DNA of 64,000 nucleotides from Ignavibacteriaceae bacterium (GCA_019638025.1 JAHBUO010000009.1:1-64000); one strand, 5' to 3'; shown: positions 23,587 to 34,080, numbered from the stretch's first letter. A program made the numbers and translations. Notes: generated from the sequence alone by a model not told the origin.

Positions 23587-25398
23587 ATGAAAAAATTACT
23601 AACAATCGTGTTTTTTATGCTACTTGGCGGAACACTGACTTTTGGGCAAACGACTCATGTTGTAACAGGTTATAATTATCCTGTCGAAGATCCAGTTTTA
23701 TCAGGATTAAAGTCAATCAGAGGTATGGGGTATGTTGCTAATCCATTCAATAATGGAACTTCATTAATGGCTTTTACAAATTACAACACACAAGGGGTTG
23801 TACATGTATTTGCGAGTGCCGGGAATGATTCCTTGAAATTAGTTTGGTCGAGCCCAACTCCGGCAAATGGTGGTGCATCAACTCCGAGATATGTAATGTT
23901 TGGAGATTTGGATAATGATGGTTTAATTGAGGTTATTTACCAAAGCAACAATAATGGTATTTTTATTTATGAATGGGATGGAGTTTCAGGAAGTTACAAT
24001 TTTGGAACCCAACCTTCACAGACCATCGACATTACTTATTTCCCCGGAGTAAGTGGAAATTGTGAGTATATGGAAATTGGCGATTTTGATGGAGATGGAG
24101 TTAAAGAGTTGTCAGTTGCATATAATTCTGCTCCGAATGATAATGATAGATTTTATGTCGTAAGCGCAACCGGAGATTGGGCAACTGATAATCCTGGTTT
24201 TTCTGGATTCAATGTTGAGTTCCAAGGAATCAGAACCCAATTAGCTGCATACGGATTATCAAGTGGTACTCCTTACGCAATGATTGCCGCAAATTTTGAT
24301 GGTACTGGAAATCCTGAGATTTTATTACATAACTGGAATTTATTAAATGTTACACCTATGAGAGTTCCTGCAGCTGACACTTATGTACTAGCTGATACAA
24401 ATACAGGAAAAGCTAACTATTTTGCCGGTGGAGCATTTGATGATGTTGCGCTTTTTGGAGGAATGGCTTATGATATAGATGGTGATGGTCGAGATGAGGT
24501 TTACTTACCTGTTTATCCTGCTACAGGTAGCACTAACGCTGGTAAAGCTGTTGGCATTCATTATGCAACCGGACAGACAACCGATAGAATTGATTCCACA
24601 AATATTTTTATGATTGATTTTTCTGAAATCATGAAAACTGCTCTTTTCGGTTATGGTTATGGAGATATAGATGGGAACGGAAAGAAAAACCTCTATTTTT
24701 CATCGAGTTATCCTTACAACATTCTCACAGCAGAATTTCAAGGTGGCGACAAAACTAATCCTGCAAATTGGCTGACAAGTGTTCTTTACAAGGGAGATTC
24801 AACAGTATACACCTCAATTACTACTAAGGATTCTCTTGGTAATATCGATACAATTTATAGTCGTCAAACTGCATTCGTGTCAAAGTTCCATGGTCGATTT
24901 ACCGATTTTGATAATGATGGATTAGAGGATATCATCATGCCATATCAGGCGTTGAGTGATAGTATTACAATTCGGAATTTAGTTTTCAATTCTGGAACTC
25001 AACAATATGATACTACATTAACTATGGTTCAAAACCCAAAACGATATTCAATTAGAGTTTTGGAAAGAAATTCGGGTACTGGAATTGAAGTAAAAGAACT
25101 TACTTTAATCACACCAAGTGATTATATCCTTGAACAAAATTATCCAAATCCATTTAACCCTGAAACTAACATTAGATTCACTCTTCCGCTGAATAATAAA
25201 ATATCATTGAAAATCTATGATATTTTAGGTAAAGAAGTAATCAGCCTAATCAATAATCAAGAATTTAATAAAGGTGCTTACGAAATCAATTGGAACGGAA
25301 CTAACAGTTTCGGAGCAAAAGTTGCAAGTGGTACATATATCGCAGAACTAAAGTTTGGAAACTTTGCTAAAACAATAAAAATGTCATTAATGAAATAA
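23587..25398 (+). CDS. Secreted FG-GAP/VCBS repeat protein with type IX secretion sorting domain
   Basis: Protein of 603 residues. A signal peptide (LLTIVFFMLLGGTLTFGQ) is followed by a beta-propeller built of calcium-binding FG-GAP/VCBS repeats, visible as GDLDNDGLIEV, GDFDGDGVKEL, ANFDGTGNPEI, YDIDGDGRDEV, GDIDGNGKKNL and TDFDNDGLEDI. The last 85 residues form a Por/type A sorting domain with EQNYPNPFNPETNIRF, IYDILGKEV and a final KTIKMSLMK strand, the signal for export through the type IX system to the cell surface or outside. No enzymatic domain is seen; adhesion or surface binding is possible. GGAG precedes the ATG. Confidence 0.9.
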   Translation: MKKLLTIVFFMLLGGTLTFGQTTHVVTGYNYPVEDPVLSGLKSIRGMGYVANPFNNGTSLMAFTNYNTQGVVHVFASAGNDSLKLVWSSPTPANGGASTPRYVMFGDLDNDGLIEVIYQSNNNGIFIYEWDGVSGSYNFGTQPSQTIDITYFPGVSGNCEYMEIGDFDGDGVKELSVAYNSAPNDNDRFYVVSATGDWATDNPGFSGFNVEFQGIRTQLAAYGLSSGTPYAMIAANFDGTGNPEILLHNWNLLNVTPMRVPAADTYVLADTNTGKANYFAGGAFDDVALFGGMAYDIDGDGRDEVYLPVYPATGSTNAGKAVGIHYATGQTTDRIDSTNIFMIDFSEIMKTALFGYGYGDIDGNGKKNLYFSSSYPYNILTAEFQGGDKTNPANWLTSVLYKGDSTVYTSITTKDSLGNIDTIYSRQTAFVSKFHGRFTDFDNDGLEDIIMPYQALSDSITIRNLVFNSGTQQYDTTLTMVQNPKRYSIRVLERNSGTGIEVKELTLITPSDYILEQNYPNPFNPETNIRFTLPLNNKISLKIYDILGKEVISLINNQEFNKGAYEINWNGTNSFGAKVASGTYIAELKFGNFAKTIKMSLMK

Positions 25399-25411
25399 TT
25401 TCATTATCCAT

Positions 25412-25444
25412 ATCCCTCTCCCATTTCGGGAGAGGGAATTTTGG
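25412..25444 (+). terminator. Hairpin terminator after the T9SS cargo gene
   Basis: CCCTCTCCC (25414-25422) pairs perfectly with GGGAGAGGG (25428-25436) around ATTTC. Only four T follow, so termination strength is uncertain. The remaining stretch to accB (25641) holds no gene that I can support. Confidence 0.6.
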
Positions 25445-25640
25445 GCCAAATTCAAATACTCGCCATTTATTAGACAAATCTTAGATTCCTTGACTTAGTA
25501 GCTCATTATAACTATTTTTGAACCGTTTTTGAATACATTTATTCTTTCTTTCAAAAACCATCTAATGGGAGGTTTGCCTTTGGAATTTTGTATATTCCGA
25601 GGCACAATAAAATCCGAAAAATTTATTTAAAGGAAAAGAA

Positions 25641-26111
25641 ATGGATTATAATCTAATCAAACGTTTAGTTAAGTTAGTAGAGAGCAGTGAAGTTACAGAA
25701 TTAGAACTCGAAGAAGATAATCAGTATATAAGAATTTCAAAAAAGGTTAAAACCCAAGCGATCGCCTACCAACCGCAATTTCCGGTAGCTACTCAACAGC
25801 TTCAATCTTCTCAATCAAAAGAAGTTGAAGTTGAAGCTAAAACAACTCCCAAAGAAGAATCAAAAGCAAATGTACACGAAGTTCTTTCTCCAATGGTCGG
25901 AACATTTTATCGTGCCCCTGCTCCTGATGCAGACCCATATGTGAAAGTTGGTGATTCGGTCTCTGCAGGCAGTATCCTTTGTATAGTTGAAGCGATGAAG
26001 TTGATGAATGAAATCGAATCAGATGTATCCGGAAAAATTGTAAAAATTTTAGTAGAAAACGGAAAACCGGTTGAGTACAATCAGCCATTATTCTTAATTC
26101 AGACAAATTAA
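25641..26111 (+). CDS. accB: Biotin carboxyl carrier protein of acetyl-CoA carboxylase
   Basis: Carries biotin between the carboxylase and carboxyltransferase halves of acetyl-CoA carboxylase, the first step of fatty-acid synthesis. The protein has 156 residues: an N-terminal segment, a low-complexity linker at about 45-78, then the biotinyl domain from about 80 with [19 protein letters not shown] and the attachment motif [12 protein letters not shown] (biotinylated K120). It is followed 17 bases later by accC, the classic accBC operon. A GGAAAAG ribosome-binding site precedes the ATG. Confidence 0.97.
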   Translation: MDYNLIKRLVKLVESSEVTELELEEDNQYIRISKKVKTQAIAYQPQFPVATQQLQSSQSKEVEVEAKTTPKEESKANVHEVLSPMVGTFYRAPAPDADPYVKVGDSVSAGSILCIVEAMKLMNEIESDVSGKIVKILVENGKPVEYNQPLFLIQTN

Positions 26112-26128
26112 TAAAGTTTAGGATTCAA

Positions 26129-27472
26129 TTGTTTAATAAAGTATTAATTGCCAATCGTGGCGAAATAGCCTTACGAGTAATAAGAACTTGCAAAGAACTT
26201 GGATTAAAGACTGTTGCAGTTTATTCAGAAGCCGATAAAAATTCACTTCATGTAACATTTGCAGACGAAGCAGTTTGTATCGGTCCTACATTCAGTAAAG
26301 ATAGTTATTTAAAAATCCCATCAATAATTTCTGCCGCTCAAATCACCGGAGCTGATGCAATTCATCCCGGTTATGGTTTCCTTGCTGAAAATGCATCATT
26401 TTCTGAAATATGTGGTGAATCAAACATTAAGTTTATTGGTCCATCACCGGATATGATTTCGATGATGGGAGATAAATCAGCCGCAAAAGATACCATGAAA
26501 AAAAGTGGTGTGCCGGTCATTCCGGGTAGTGATGGAATTGTGCCCCATCTTCAAGATGGAAAGAAAATGGCTCAAGAAATTGGTTATCCCGTCATCATAA
26601 AAGCCTCTGCGGGCGGCGGCGGAAAAGGGATGAGAATTGTTTGGGAAGAAAGCGAATTTGAGAACGCTTTTAAAACTGCTAAAGTTGAGGCTGAAGCAGC
26701 TTTTGCAAACGGTGATGTTTACATCGAAAAGTTTATTGAAAACCCTCGCCATATTGAAATTCAAATTTTAGGCGACCAGTTTGGAAATGTTTATCACTAT
26801 GGTGAACGTGATTGTTCAGTTCAAAGAAGACATCAAAAATTAATTGAAGAAGCACCATCTCCAATTATCGATGCAGACTTACGTCAACGTATGGGAGAAG
26901 CTGCAATTCGTGGTGCGAAAGCCGTTAATTATGAAGGTGTTGGAACGATCGAATTCCTTGTTGATAAACATAAAAATTTCTATTTCATGGAGATGAATAC
27001 AAGAATACAGGTTGAGCATCCTGTCACGGAAATGGTATATGATGTTGATTTAATTCGTCAACAAATTTTGGTTGCAATGGGAAAAGAAGTTGAAACTTTA
27101 CCTAAAGAACCAACAGGACATTCGATTGAGTTTAGAATTAACGCTGAAGATCCTGAACACAATTTCAGACCATCTCCCGGTAAAATTGAATCTCTTCATT
27201 TCCCTGGAGGTTTTGGTGTAAGAGTTGATTCACACATTTATCAATCCTATGTAATTCCACCTTATTATGATTCGCTAATCGCAAAACTTATTGTTTGGGG
27301 CAAAAACAGAGAACATGCGATTAACAGAGCAAAAAGAGCGCTTGAAGAATTTACGGTTGAGGGAATCAAAACCACAATCGATTTTCATCTTAAAGTTTTA
27401 GAAGATGAGCGTTTCTTAAGCGGGAAGTTTGACACATCCTTCCTTGATTCTTTCTTGAAAAATAAACATTAA
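26129..27472 (+). CDS. accC: Biotin carboxylase subunit of acetyl-CoA carboxylase
   Basis: ATP-grasp enzyme that carboxylates the biotin on AccB. The start [20 protein letters not shown] is the canonical N-terminus and shows that TTG at 26129 is the start; AGGA lies six bases upstream. The glycine-rich ATP loop [13 protein letters not shown] is at about 158-170, and the later motifs [20 protein letters not shown] and [15 protein letters not shown] (catalytic glutamates, asparagine and arginine) are intact. At 447 residues it is a stand-alone biotin carboxylase, without the fused carrier of pyruvate or propionyl-CoA carboxylases. Confidence 0.97.
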   Translation: MFNKVLIANRGEIALRVIRTCKELGLKTVAVYSEADKNSLHVTFADEAVCIGPTFSKDSYLKIPSIISAAQITGADAIHPGYGFLAENASFSEICGESNIKFIGPSPDMISMMGDKSAAKDTMKKSGVPVIPGSDGIVPHLQDGKKMAQEIGYPVIIKASAGGGGKGMRIVWEESEFENAFKTAKVEAEAAFANGDVYIEKFIENPRHIEIQILGDQFGNVYHYGERDCSVQRRHQKLIEEAPSPIIDADLRQRMGEAAIRGAKAVNYEGVGTIEFLVDKHKNFYFMEMNTRIQVEHPVTEMVYDVDLIRQQILVAMGKEVETLPKEPTGHSIEFRINAEDPEHNFRPSPGKIESLHFPGGFGVRVDSHIYQSYVIPPYYDSLIAKLIVWGKNREHAINRAKRALEEFTVEGIKTTIDFHLKVLEDERFLSGKFDTSFLDSFLKNKH

Positions 27473-27493
27473 TATTTTGAATCGGAGAATGAA

Positions 27494-27874
27494 ATGAATA
27501 TTCCATCAAATCTTAAGTATACAAATGATCATGAGTGGATTTTAGTTGACGGAAATATCGGAACAATAGGCATCACTGAATATGCTCAAGGCGAATTGGG
27601 CGATGTTGTTTTTGTCGATATTGATCCGGGGTTAACTTCAATTACATCAGGACAAAATTTCGGAACAATCGAAGCTGTTAAAACAGTAAGTGAACTTTAT
27701 GCTCCTGTTACCGGAAAAGTTTTAGAAATCAATCAAATATTGACTAATAATCCGGAGACAATCAACGTAGATCCTTATGGTGAAGGCTGGATGGTAAAAG
27801 TTGAAATCGAAAATCCGGGAGAATTAGAGTCATTATTAGATTCTGAAGCTTATAAAGCATTAATCGGTCGATAA
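27494..27874 (+). CDS. gcvH: Glycine cleavage system H protein
   Basis: Lipoyl carrier of 126 residues that shuttles the aminomethyl group between the P, T and L proteins of the glycine cleavage system. The attachment motif GTIEAVKTVSELYAPV holds the lipoylated K63; the N-terminal YTNDHEWI and the C-terminal GEGWMVKVEI patterns are typical. No gcvT or gcvP is beside it. It lies 22 bases after accC, an unusual neighbour for a lipoyl protein, and is followed by a terminator, so it closes the acc transcript. Confidence 0.95.
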   Translation: MNIPSNLKYTNDHEWILVDGNIGTIGITEYAQGELGDVVFVDIDPGLTSITSGQNFGTIEAVKTVSELYAPVTGKVLEINQILTNNPETINVDPYGEGWMVKVEIENPGELESLLDSEAYKALIGR

Positions 27875-27879
27875 AATTT

Positions 27880-27912
27880 TTGTGGAGTTGAGACATCAAC
27901 TCCTTTTTTTTC
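27880..27912 (+). terminator. Intrinsic terminator after gcvH
   Basis: GGAGTTGA (27884-27891) pairs with TCAACTCC (27896-27903) around GACA, followed by a run of eight T and a C. It separates the accB-accC-gcvH unit from guaA. Confidence 0.9.
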
Positions 27913-27949
27913 TAATTAATTTCAATTAATCCTCACTTAATTTTAAAAG

Positions 27950-29491
27950 ATGTATCATTCTGAAGAAATTTTAATTATTGATTTTGGCTCGCAATACACT
28001 CAATTAATAGCACGCAGAGTGAGAGAAAGTAATGTTTTTTCAGAAATAGTCCCACACACAATTCAACTTTCCGAAATAGTATCGAGAAGACCAAAAGGAA
28101 TTATTCTGTCCGGTGGTCCAATGAGTGTATATGATATTGATGCTCCCACAATTGATGAAGAAATTTTCAACCTCGAAATTCCAATATTAGGAATATGTTA
28201 CGGACTTCAATTAATTTGTACAAAACTCGGTGGAAAAGTTGAATCAGCGACTGACAGAGAATATGGAAAGGCAATTTTAGAAATAGATGGAGCTTCAAAA
28301 CTATTAGCGAATTTGCCGCAAACTTCATCAGTTTGGATGAGTCACGGGGATTTAGTAACTAAAGTTCCGGATGATTTTGAAATTATTGGTTCATCGGCAC
28401 ATACAACTTTTTGTGCTCTAGAAAATATTAATCGAAATATTTTCGGAGTACAATTTCACCCGGAAGTAAATCATACCGAATTCGGAATAACTATTATTAA
28501 GAACTTTGTGTATAATATTTGTGGATGTTCCGGAGATTGGACTTCATCAAATTTTATTTCTTCATCAATAGAAGAAATAAAAGGAAGAGTTGGAGATAAA
28601 AAAGTTATTTGTGCTTTAAGTGGTGGTGTGGATTCAACTGTTGCAGCAGTATTAGTGAACAAAGCAATAGGCGACTCCTTATACTGCATACATATCGATA
28701 ATGGTTTGATGCGAAAAAATGAGAGTGAAAAAATCATTAAAATGTTCGGAGAAAGTCTTCACTTAAATGTTCAATTTGTTGATGCTTCAAAATTATTTTT
28801 GCAAAGACTTGAAGGCATATCAGATCCGGAGACTAAAAGAAAAATAATTGGTAAAACTTTTATCGATGTTTTTGAAGAAGAAGCCCGAAAAATTGAAAGT
28901 GCTGAATTTTTAGTGCAGGGGACTCTTTATCCAGATGTAATTGAATCAGTATCAGTTAAGGGCAATTCGGTTACAATAAAAACTCACCACAACGTTGGCG
29001 GTTTACCTGAAAAAATGAAGCTCAAACTCATCGAACCTTTCAGAGAATTATTTAAAGATGAAGTGCGGAATGTCGGAAGGGAATTGTTAATTCCGGAAGA
29101 TTTAGTTGCGCGTCATCCATTCCCCGGTCCGGGTTTAGCTGTTCGTGTTTTAGGCGAGATTACTGAAGAGCGATTATCAATACTGAAAGAAGCTGATGAA
29201 ATTTTCATAAATGAAATAAGAAAAGCAGATTTATACTCACAAATTTGGCAAGCTTTTGCTGTCTTATTACCGGTTCAAACAGTTGGTGTTATGGGAGATT
29301 CTCGTACTTACGAAAATGTTCTTGCATTGCGGGCGGTAACTTCAACAGATGGAATGACGGCAGATTGGTTTCGGTTTGATTTTGATTTTCTTGCTAAAGT
29401 TTCGAATTTAATTATTAATAAAGTAAAAGGAATTAACAGAGTGGTTTATGATATTAGTTCAAAACCACCATCAACAATTGAATGGGAATGA
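27950..29491 (+). CDS. guaA: GMP synthase (glutamine-hydrolysing)
   Basis: Converts XMP to GMP with ATP and glutamine. The N-terminal class I amidotransferase domain has the oxyanion strand SGGPMSVYD, nucleophile C83 in GICYGLQL and the FHPE histidine/glutamate pair near 170. The ATP-pyrophosphatase domain has the P-loop [10 protein letters not shown] near 224, and the C-terminal dimerisation domain has [23 protein letters not shown] and the end KPPSTIEWE, which is the universal GuaA terminus. At 513 residues it is the usual length. The TPR gene start overlaps its stop. Confidence 0.97.
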   Translation: MYHSEEILIIDFGSQYTQLIARRVRESNVFSEIVPHTIQLSEIVSRRPKGIILSGGPMSVYDIDAPTIDEEIFNLEIPILGICYGLQLICTKLGGKVESATDREYGKAILEIDGASKLLANLPQTSSVWMSHGDLVTKVPDDFEIIGSSAHTTFCALENINRNIFGVQFHPEVNHTEFGITIIKNFVYNICGCSGDWTSSNFISSSIEEIKGRVGDKKVICALSGGVDSTVAAVLVNKAIGDSLYCIHIDNGLMRKNESEKIIKMFGESLHLNVQFVDASKLFLQRLEGISDPETKRKIIGKTFIDVFEEEARKIESAEFLVQGTLYPDVIESVSVKGNSVTIKTHHNVGGLPEKMKLKLIEPFRELFKDEVRNVGRELLIPEDLVARHPFPGPGLAVRVLGEITEERLSILKEADEIFINEIRKADLYSQIWQAFAVLLPVQTVGVMGDSRTYENVLALRAVTSTDGMTADWFRFDFDFLAKVSNLIINKVKGINRVVYDISSKPPSTIEWE

Positions 29492-30405
29492 AAGTTACAA
29501 TAGAACAGCAGCAATATCGGCATAAAATTTTAAAAGCAGAAAATCTAGCTTCAGAAGGAAAATATCTTCACGCAATTCAAGTTTTTTCATCACTGATTGA
29601 AGAACATCCCGAAGAGAAAGAATCCTACTATAAACTTGTAGCTGTTTATGAGAGGACTGATAATATTGATGCCGCTCATAAGCTTCTCTTGAAATTGTTA
29701 GAAGAAAATCCTGAAGATGAGGAATTGCGAATTTATCTTTCGCATTTTTTGCTTCGAAATGAAAAATGGGATGAAACTCTTGAAACATTAGAGTTCTTAA
29801 CTCCAGAAGATCAACCGAGTGTAGCTTTTTTTAACGGTTTTGCTTACTTCAAATTAGGGAACTATCAACTTGCCGAAAGAAGCTTGAAAAAATTTATAAA
29901 GCTTGATAAAAAATCGGAATTTATACCGGACGCTTATGTTTTTTTAACCAAGACTTGTGTCCATCTCGAGAAATATGAAAGTGCTCTAAAATATATAAAA
30001 ATAGCAGAAACATTTTTTGCGCATGACCCCGAAATTCAACTCCTTTTTGCAGTGGTATATACCAATCTAGATATGAATCAACACGCTTTAGAACGAATTA
30101 ATAAAACTCTAAAATTTAAAAGGAAGCCGGTTGAAGTATATAAGTGGGCAGGTATAATATTCTATAAAAATAATGAATTAGATAAAGCAAAAAACTTTTT
30201 TAATAAATATTTAAAAACATCCGAATCTGATTCAGCCGAAATTTATTTCTTTCTCGGAGAAATCGCTAAACTAGAAGGTGATTTAACAAGAGCAGATGAA
30301 TTTGTAGAAATCTCAACTAAGCTCGTTAATAAATTTTTACTCACTGACGTTGAGCAAATTTCAAATAATATACTAACTCTTAATACCGCAACTTCAGACG
30401 GTTAA
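29482..30405 (+). CDS. Tetratricopeptide repeat protein, unknown function
   Basis: Protein of 307 residues made almost wholly of helical TPR hairpins (for example [59 protein letters not shown] and [20 protein letters not shown]). No signal peptide or membrane helix is seen, so it should be cytoplasmic and act as a protein-binding scaffold. The start overlaps the end of guaA; ATG at 29482 or the ATG two codons later (an ATGA overlap) are equally possible. It is followed one base later by the LpoA-like gene, suggesting a functional link within guaA-TPR-LpoA-like-radC. Confidence 0.82.
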   Translation: MGMKVTIEQQQYRHKILKAENLASEGKYLHAIQVFSSLIEEHPEEKESYYKLVAVYERTDNIDAAHKLLLKLLEENPEDEELRIYLSHFLLRNEKWDETLETLEFLTPEDQPSVAFFNGFAYFKLGNYQLAERSLKKFIKLDKKSEFIPDAYVFLTKTCVHLEKYESALKYIKIAETFFAHDPEIQLLFAVVYTNLDMNQHALERINKTLKFKRKPVEVYKWAGIIFYKNNELDKAKNFFNKYLKTSESDSAEIYFFLGEIAKLEGDLTRADEFVEISTKLVNKFLLTDVEQISNNILTLNTATSDG

Positions 30406-30406
30406 T

Positions 30407-32158
30407 ATGAAGATTTCACTATTTCTAATTCTTGTTTTATTTTTTAGTATCAATGCTCAGACAGTCAACATTTCTGAGTATGAAATAGAAGCAGAATTTC
30501 AAATAGCAGTATCTCTATATGATTCTAGTCAGTATAATGACGCACTTGAGTTTTTTAATCGTATTGCATTTCAATATCAAAAATCCACAAAAACCTCAGC
30601 CGCTGAATTATTCATAGCAAAAATTTTCTATAATCAAAAAGAATTTGAAGCATCTGCATCAAGATTGAATGATTTCCTTAGAAATTTCTCAAATTCAAGT
30701 TATAAAGATGAAGCTCAGTTTACGCTGGCTAATTGTTATTTAAATTTAAAAGACTATAGCCGATCGATTTCAGAATTGTTAGAGATTATTGAAAATTCGA
30801 ATTCAAAAATTTATGCTTCAAAGTCGAAAAAACTTCTTGAAACTATATATTTCAAACATCTCGATTTAGATAGGTTAAAATCACGTCTACCTGAAGTTAA
30901 CAATTATAAATCACGTGCAGCATTATTGTTAATACAAGCTAAACTCCAATTATACTATGAACAACATTTTGAGTCGCTACAATCATTAAATTCAATTGTT
31001 GCTTTATATGACAATACCGATGAATCAAATGAAGCCAAAAAGATTATAGATTTAGTTTCTAAGTCATCGGATAACGGGATTACAACTGCCAGGTCTATTC
31101 TCGTTCTTCAATCGACAAACTCAGATTATGCTGATGTTAGAAAAGCAAGTCAGGAGGCACTGGAAGGTATTAAGTTTGCTTCAGACGAATTCAATCGGAA
31201 CAAGAATGAAAAAATTGGTTTATTGATTAGAAATATTAAAGGTAATGAAACTGAAATCAAACAGATTGCTGATGAGTTAAAAGATAGAAGATTTTGTGCG
31301 ATAATTGCTCCACTGCACTCGAAAGAGGTTGGGTTTATTCTTAAGTATTTTAATCATCGAGGAATCCCAATACTCAGTCCGACTGCTACCGAGGATAGTC
31401 TCACCATTAAATGGGAAAATTTTTTCCAAGCAAATCCATCATTTGTAATGCGTGGAAAAGTAATGGCACAATATATAAAATATGTTGAAGATAAAATTAG
31501 AATTGCAGTTGTCTACTCAAATGATGGATACTCAAAGATATTGTCTGAATCTTTTATAGAAGAGTTTGAAGCAATAGGTGGGGAGGTTATAAAAAAAATT
31601 CCATATTCTGAAAAAAATGCTAACTTAACACAAATATTATCACCCCTAAAAAAGCTGAAGTTGGATGGCATCTATTCTCCAATTTCACATTCATCAACAG
31701 CACCGATTTTACTTTCTGCTCTTTTGAGAAATGGGATTAATGTGCAAATCTACGGTAATCAAGATTGGATGGATGCAAGGGGAATTGAGAGTTTTTCTCA
31801 ACTTAGTAAAAAGTTAACATTAACTTCAGATTATTTTGTTGATTACCAAGATTTTGCCTATATCGATTTTGTTAAAAAATTCTCAAGTCTAACTCGAAAA
31901 GAAGTAAACAGAAATGTTATCTATGGTTATGATGCAGCATCCTTTTTGTTCGGAGTTCTTCAAAATAAATTGATTTTTTTCAATAGGTATGTAGAGATGA
32001 TGAAAAGTCAAGAAGAACAATCCGGATTTCATAACTCGGTAAGTTTTGATGAACATCGAATTAATCAATTCTTAAATATAGTTAGATTTAGGAATAATAT
32101 TTTTGAACTTGTCGATGTGTTTAAATATGAAAATCGATTAACTGAAGATGGAAATTAA
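30407..32158 (+). CDS. Periplasmic TPR plus type-1 binding-fold protein (LpoA-like architecture)
   Basis: Protein of 583 residues. A signal peptide (MKISLFLILVLFFSINAQ) is followed by a TPR/BamD-like helical region to about 210 (QYNDALEFFNRIAFQYQKS, ADEAQF-like repeats) and then a periplasmic-binding type 1 fold like that of branched-chain amino-acid receptors, with IGLLIRNIKGNETEI, IAPLHSKEVGFILKYF, GIPILSPTATEDS, RIAVVYSNDGYS and VQIYGNQDW. This order matches LpoA, the outer-membrane activator of penicillin-binding protein 1A, although no lipobox is present here. A solute-receptor role is the alternative. Its last base is the first of radC. Confidence 0.72.
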   Translation: MKISLFLILVLFFSINAQTVNISEYEIEAEFQIAVSLYDSSQYNDALEFFNRIAFQYQKSTKTSAAELFIAKIFYNQKEFEASASRLNDFLRNFSNSSYKDEAQFTLANCYLNLKDYSRSISELLEIIENSNSKIYASKSKKLLETIYFKHLDLDRLKSRLPEVNNYKSRAALLLIQAKLQLYYEQHFESLQSLNSIVALYDNTDESNEAKKIIDLVSKSSDNGITTARSILVLQSTNSDYADVRKASQEALEGIKFASDEFNRNKNEKIGLLIRNIKGNETEIKQIADELKDRRFCAIIAPLHSKEVGFILKYFNHRGIPILSPTATEDSLTIKWENFFQANPSFVMRGKVMAQYIKYVEDKIRIAVVYSNDGYSKILSESFIEEFEAIGGEVIKKIPYSEKNANLTQILSPLKKLKLDGIYSPISHSSTAPILLSALLRNGINVQIYGNQDWMDARGIESFSQLSKKLTLTSDYFVDYQDFAYIDFVKKFSSLTRKEVNRNVIYGYDAASFLFGVLQNKLIFFNRYVEMMKSQEEQSGFHNSVSFDEHRINQFLNIVRFRNNIFELVDVFKYENRLTEDGN

Positions 32159-32841
32159 TGGGAACAGTTAAAGAACTTCCTGAAGATGATAGACCTCGAG
32201 AAAAATTATTATTGAGAGGTGCTCAAAACTTATCTGATAGTGAATTAATTGCAATATTGTTACGTACCGGAAGAAAAGGGAAAACAGTAATAGAAATTGC
32301 AAGAGAGTTGGTCCAAAATAATGGGAACTTATCGACTCTATCAATACAAAGTCTTGGCTCTCTAACCTCAACAGGTGGAATAGGAAATGATAAAGCAGCA
32401 ACACTTTTAGCTGCTTTTGAAATTGGGAAAAGAATTGCGATTGCGGAATCTAAATGGGTAATGGAGAAAAAAATTACATCTCCACAAGATGTAGCGGATT
32501 TCTTTATTCCCCGTCTAAAAGACGAAATTAAAGAAAGATTTATTGTTGTCTGCTTAAACTCTTCCAATAAGATAATTAAATGGGAGGAAATCTCTATCGG
32601 GAATTTGGATTCGAGTATTGTGCATCCAAGAGAAGTTTTCAAAGTTGCAATAGATAATAACTCAAAAAATTTAATTCTAGTGCACAATCATCCAAGCGGA
32701 AATACCGAACCAAGCAATGAAGATATTGCCATTACCAAAAAGCTTGTAGAAGCGGGGAAAATATTTGACATTCCGATTTTTGATCATATAATTATAGCCG
32801 GAAACTCATATACCAGTTTTGTGGAGAGACGAATAATCTGA
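32158..32841 (+). CDS. radC: RadC-family JAB-domain protein
   Basis: Protein of 227 residues. The N-terminal helix-hairpin-helix-like UPF0758 part (MGTVKELPEDDRPREKLLLR; GAQNLSDSELIAILLRTG) is followed by the JAB/MPN metalloprotease-like domain from about 103, with the metal motif LVHNHPSGNTEPSNED (two histidines, then aspartate). Family knowledge: despite its name, a DNA-repair function is not established, and the activity remains unclear. The ATG overlaps the preceding stop by one base. The gene ends its operon; no clear terminator follows. Confidence 0.94.
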   Translation: MGTVKELPEDDRPREKLLLRGAQNLSDSELIAILLRTGRKGKTVIEIARELVQNNGNLSTLSIQSLGSLTSTGGIGNDKAATLLAAFEIGKRIAIAESKWVMEKKITSPQDVADFFIPRLKDEIKERFIVVCLNSSNKIIKWEEISIGNLDSSIVHPREVFKVAIDNNSKNLILVHNHPSGNTEPSNEDIAITKKLVEAGKIFDIPIFDHIIIAGNSYTSFVERRII

Positions 32842-33028
32842 GTGGAACTATTTTGAGTTAAAGTTATTTTATTAAATTACGCGGAAGACAATGTTTTGTT
32901 TGTGTTTTAATAAGAAATTCGTTTACTTTACATCCTGGTTGTACGTTTTTACTTGAAAAAATTGTTTCTATCAACTAAATTTGAAAATATCTTAAACAAA
33001 AAAATATAACTTAAACGGAGGAAATCCT

Positions 33029-33307
33029 ATGAAGATACTGAATGGTGTTAAAAACATAGCAGTAGTTGGCGTATTTGCATTAGTTACTGCTTTCGTTGCT
33101 GGATGCAGCAGTGGTCCTTCTCAAGAACAACTCGCTGAACTTGAAGCTCTAAAAAAAGAAGTTTCATCATTAGAGCGAGATCTTAATGCCGCTAAAGATG
33201 AAAGAAGCAGACTTGATAAAGAGATTGCTGAAAAAAATAAACGCTTGCAGGAGTGTGCAAAGTTAAAACAAGAAGCTCAAGCCAATCTTGAGAAAATGAA
33301 TAAATAA
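33029..33307 (+). CDS. Small coiled-coil lipoprotein (Lpp-like)
   Basis: Protein of 92 residues with a lipoprotein signal ending FVAGC (lipidated C26), then a charged helix of heptad character (LAELEALKKEVSSLERDLNAA and KDERSRLDKEIAEKNKRLQE). It resembles short Lpp-type outer-membrane lipoproteins that stiffen the envelope. A strong ribosome-binding site (GGAGG about nine bases before ATG) suggests high expression. The next gene, encoding a coiled-coil LysM protein, starts 35 bases later, so the two probably work together at the cell wall. The 187 bases before it hold no other gene and no promoter I can call with confidence. Confidence 0.8.
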   Translation: MKILNGVKNIAVVGVFALVTAFVAGCSSGPSQEQLAELEALKKEVSSLERDLNAAKDERSRLDKEIAEKNKRLQECAKLKQEAQANLEKMNK

Positions 33308-33342
33308 GTATTCAATAAATGAAATGTAACCGGAGGAATTCT

Positions 33343-34026
33343 ATGAAATTAAATAAGTTTATCGCAATGTTCTTTACTCTGTCGTTCATTCTTTCGATTT
33401 CAACTTTCGCACAAGAAGAAATGACAATGGATCAATGGCAAGCTGAAATGAACCGTTTGAAAGCTCGTAAAGAAAGTTTACAAAAAGAATCATCAGCTTT
33501 ACAGACTGATGTAAATAACCTAAAAACTAATTTGGCTAACATCCAATCTTATGAAGACTGTATGGACGATTTATACAAATTGGTTAATTCATCAAAAGCT
33601 GATGTTGATAATTTCAGAAAAGCTGTTTCTGAATTAGAAGGAAAAATCAGAAGAAAAGAAGGACCTAAAGCAGATCGTGAAAAAGATTTAGCTGCCTTAC
33701 AAATGAACAAGGCTGGGGCACTTCCAGAATTCTATGATAAATTATTCAATCAATTACCTAAAATGTTAGCTGATTGGGTTGAAGCTCCAACAGAAATCAA
33801 CTATACAGTTGTAAAGGGTGACCACCTTTGGGGTATCGCTCGTAAAAAAGAACATTATGGTAATGGTTTTGCTTGGAATAAAATTTATAATGCTAACAGA
33901 GATCAAATTAAAAATCCTGATTTGATTTTCCCTAAACAAAATTTCAAAATTCCAAACTTAACTGAGGAAGAAAAAGCTAAATATGACAGAATCAGAAAAA
34001 ATTATAAACCTGCTCCTGTTCAATAA
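33343..34026 (+). CDS. Secreted coiled-coil protein with C-terminal LysM domain
   Basis: ATG at 33343, with GGAGG six bases upstream, is preferred over an upstream in-frame ATG-less extension, giving 227 residues. A signal peptide (FIAMFFTLSFILSISTFAQ) is followed by a long coiled coil (WQAEMNRLKARKESLQKESS) and a helical middle part. The C-terminal LysM domain reads YTVVKGDHLWGIARKKEHYG and then NPDLIFPKQNFKIP, the peptidoglycan-binding motif. It probably bridges peptidoglycan and another envelope component. It is paired with the small lipoprotein upstream and ended by a strong terminator. Confidence 0.85.
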   Translation: MKLNKFIAMFFTLSFILSISTFAQEEMTMDQWQAEMNRLKARKESLQKESSALQTDVNNLKTNLANIQSYEDCMDDLYKLVNSSKADVDNFRKAVSELEGKIRRKEGPKADREKDLAALQMNKAGALPEFYDKLFNQLPKMLADWVEAPTEINYTVVKGDHLWGIARKKEHYGNGFAWNKIYNANRDQIKNPDLIFPKQNFKIPNLTEEEKAKYDRIRKNYKPAPVQ

Positions 34027-34048
34027 TTATTTTCTTAGTTAAAAATTT

Positions 34049-34080
34049 TGAGCCCTTTCTATTTGAAAGGGCTTTTTTTA
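34049..34080 (+). terminator. Intrinsic terminator after the LysM gene
   Basis: AGCCCTTTC (34051-34059) pairs with GAAAGGGCT (34065-34073) around TATTT, followed by seven T. A second copy of TGAAAGGGCTTT at 34081-34092 directly precedes the phoH ATG, so the left arm could pair with either copy. Confidence 0.85.
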
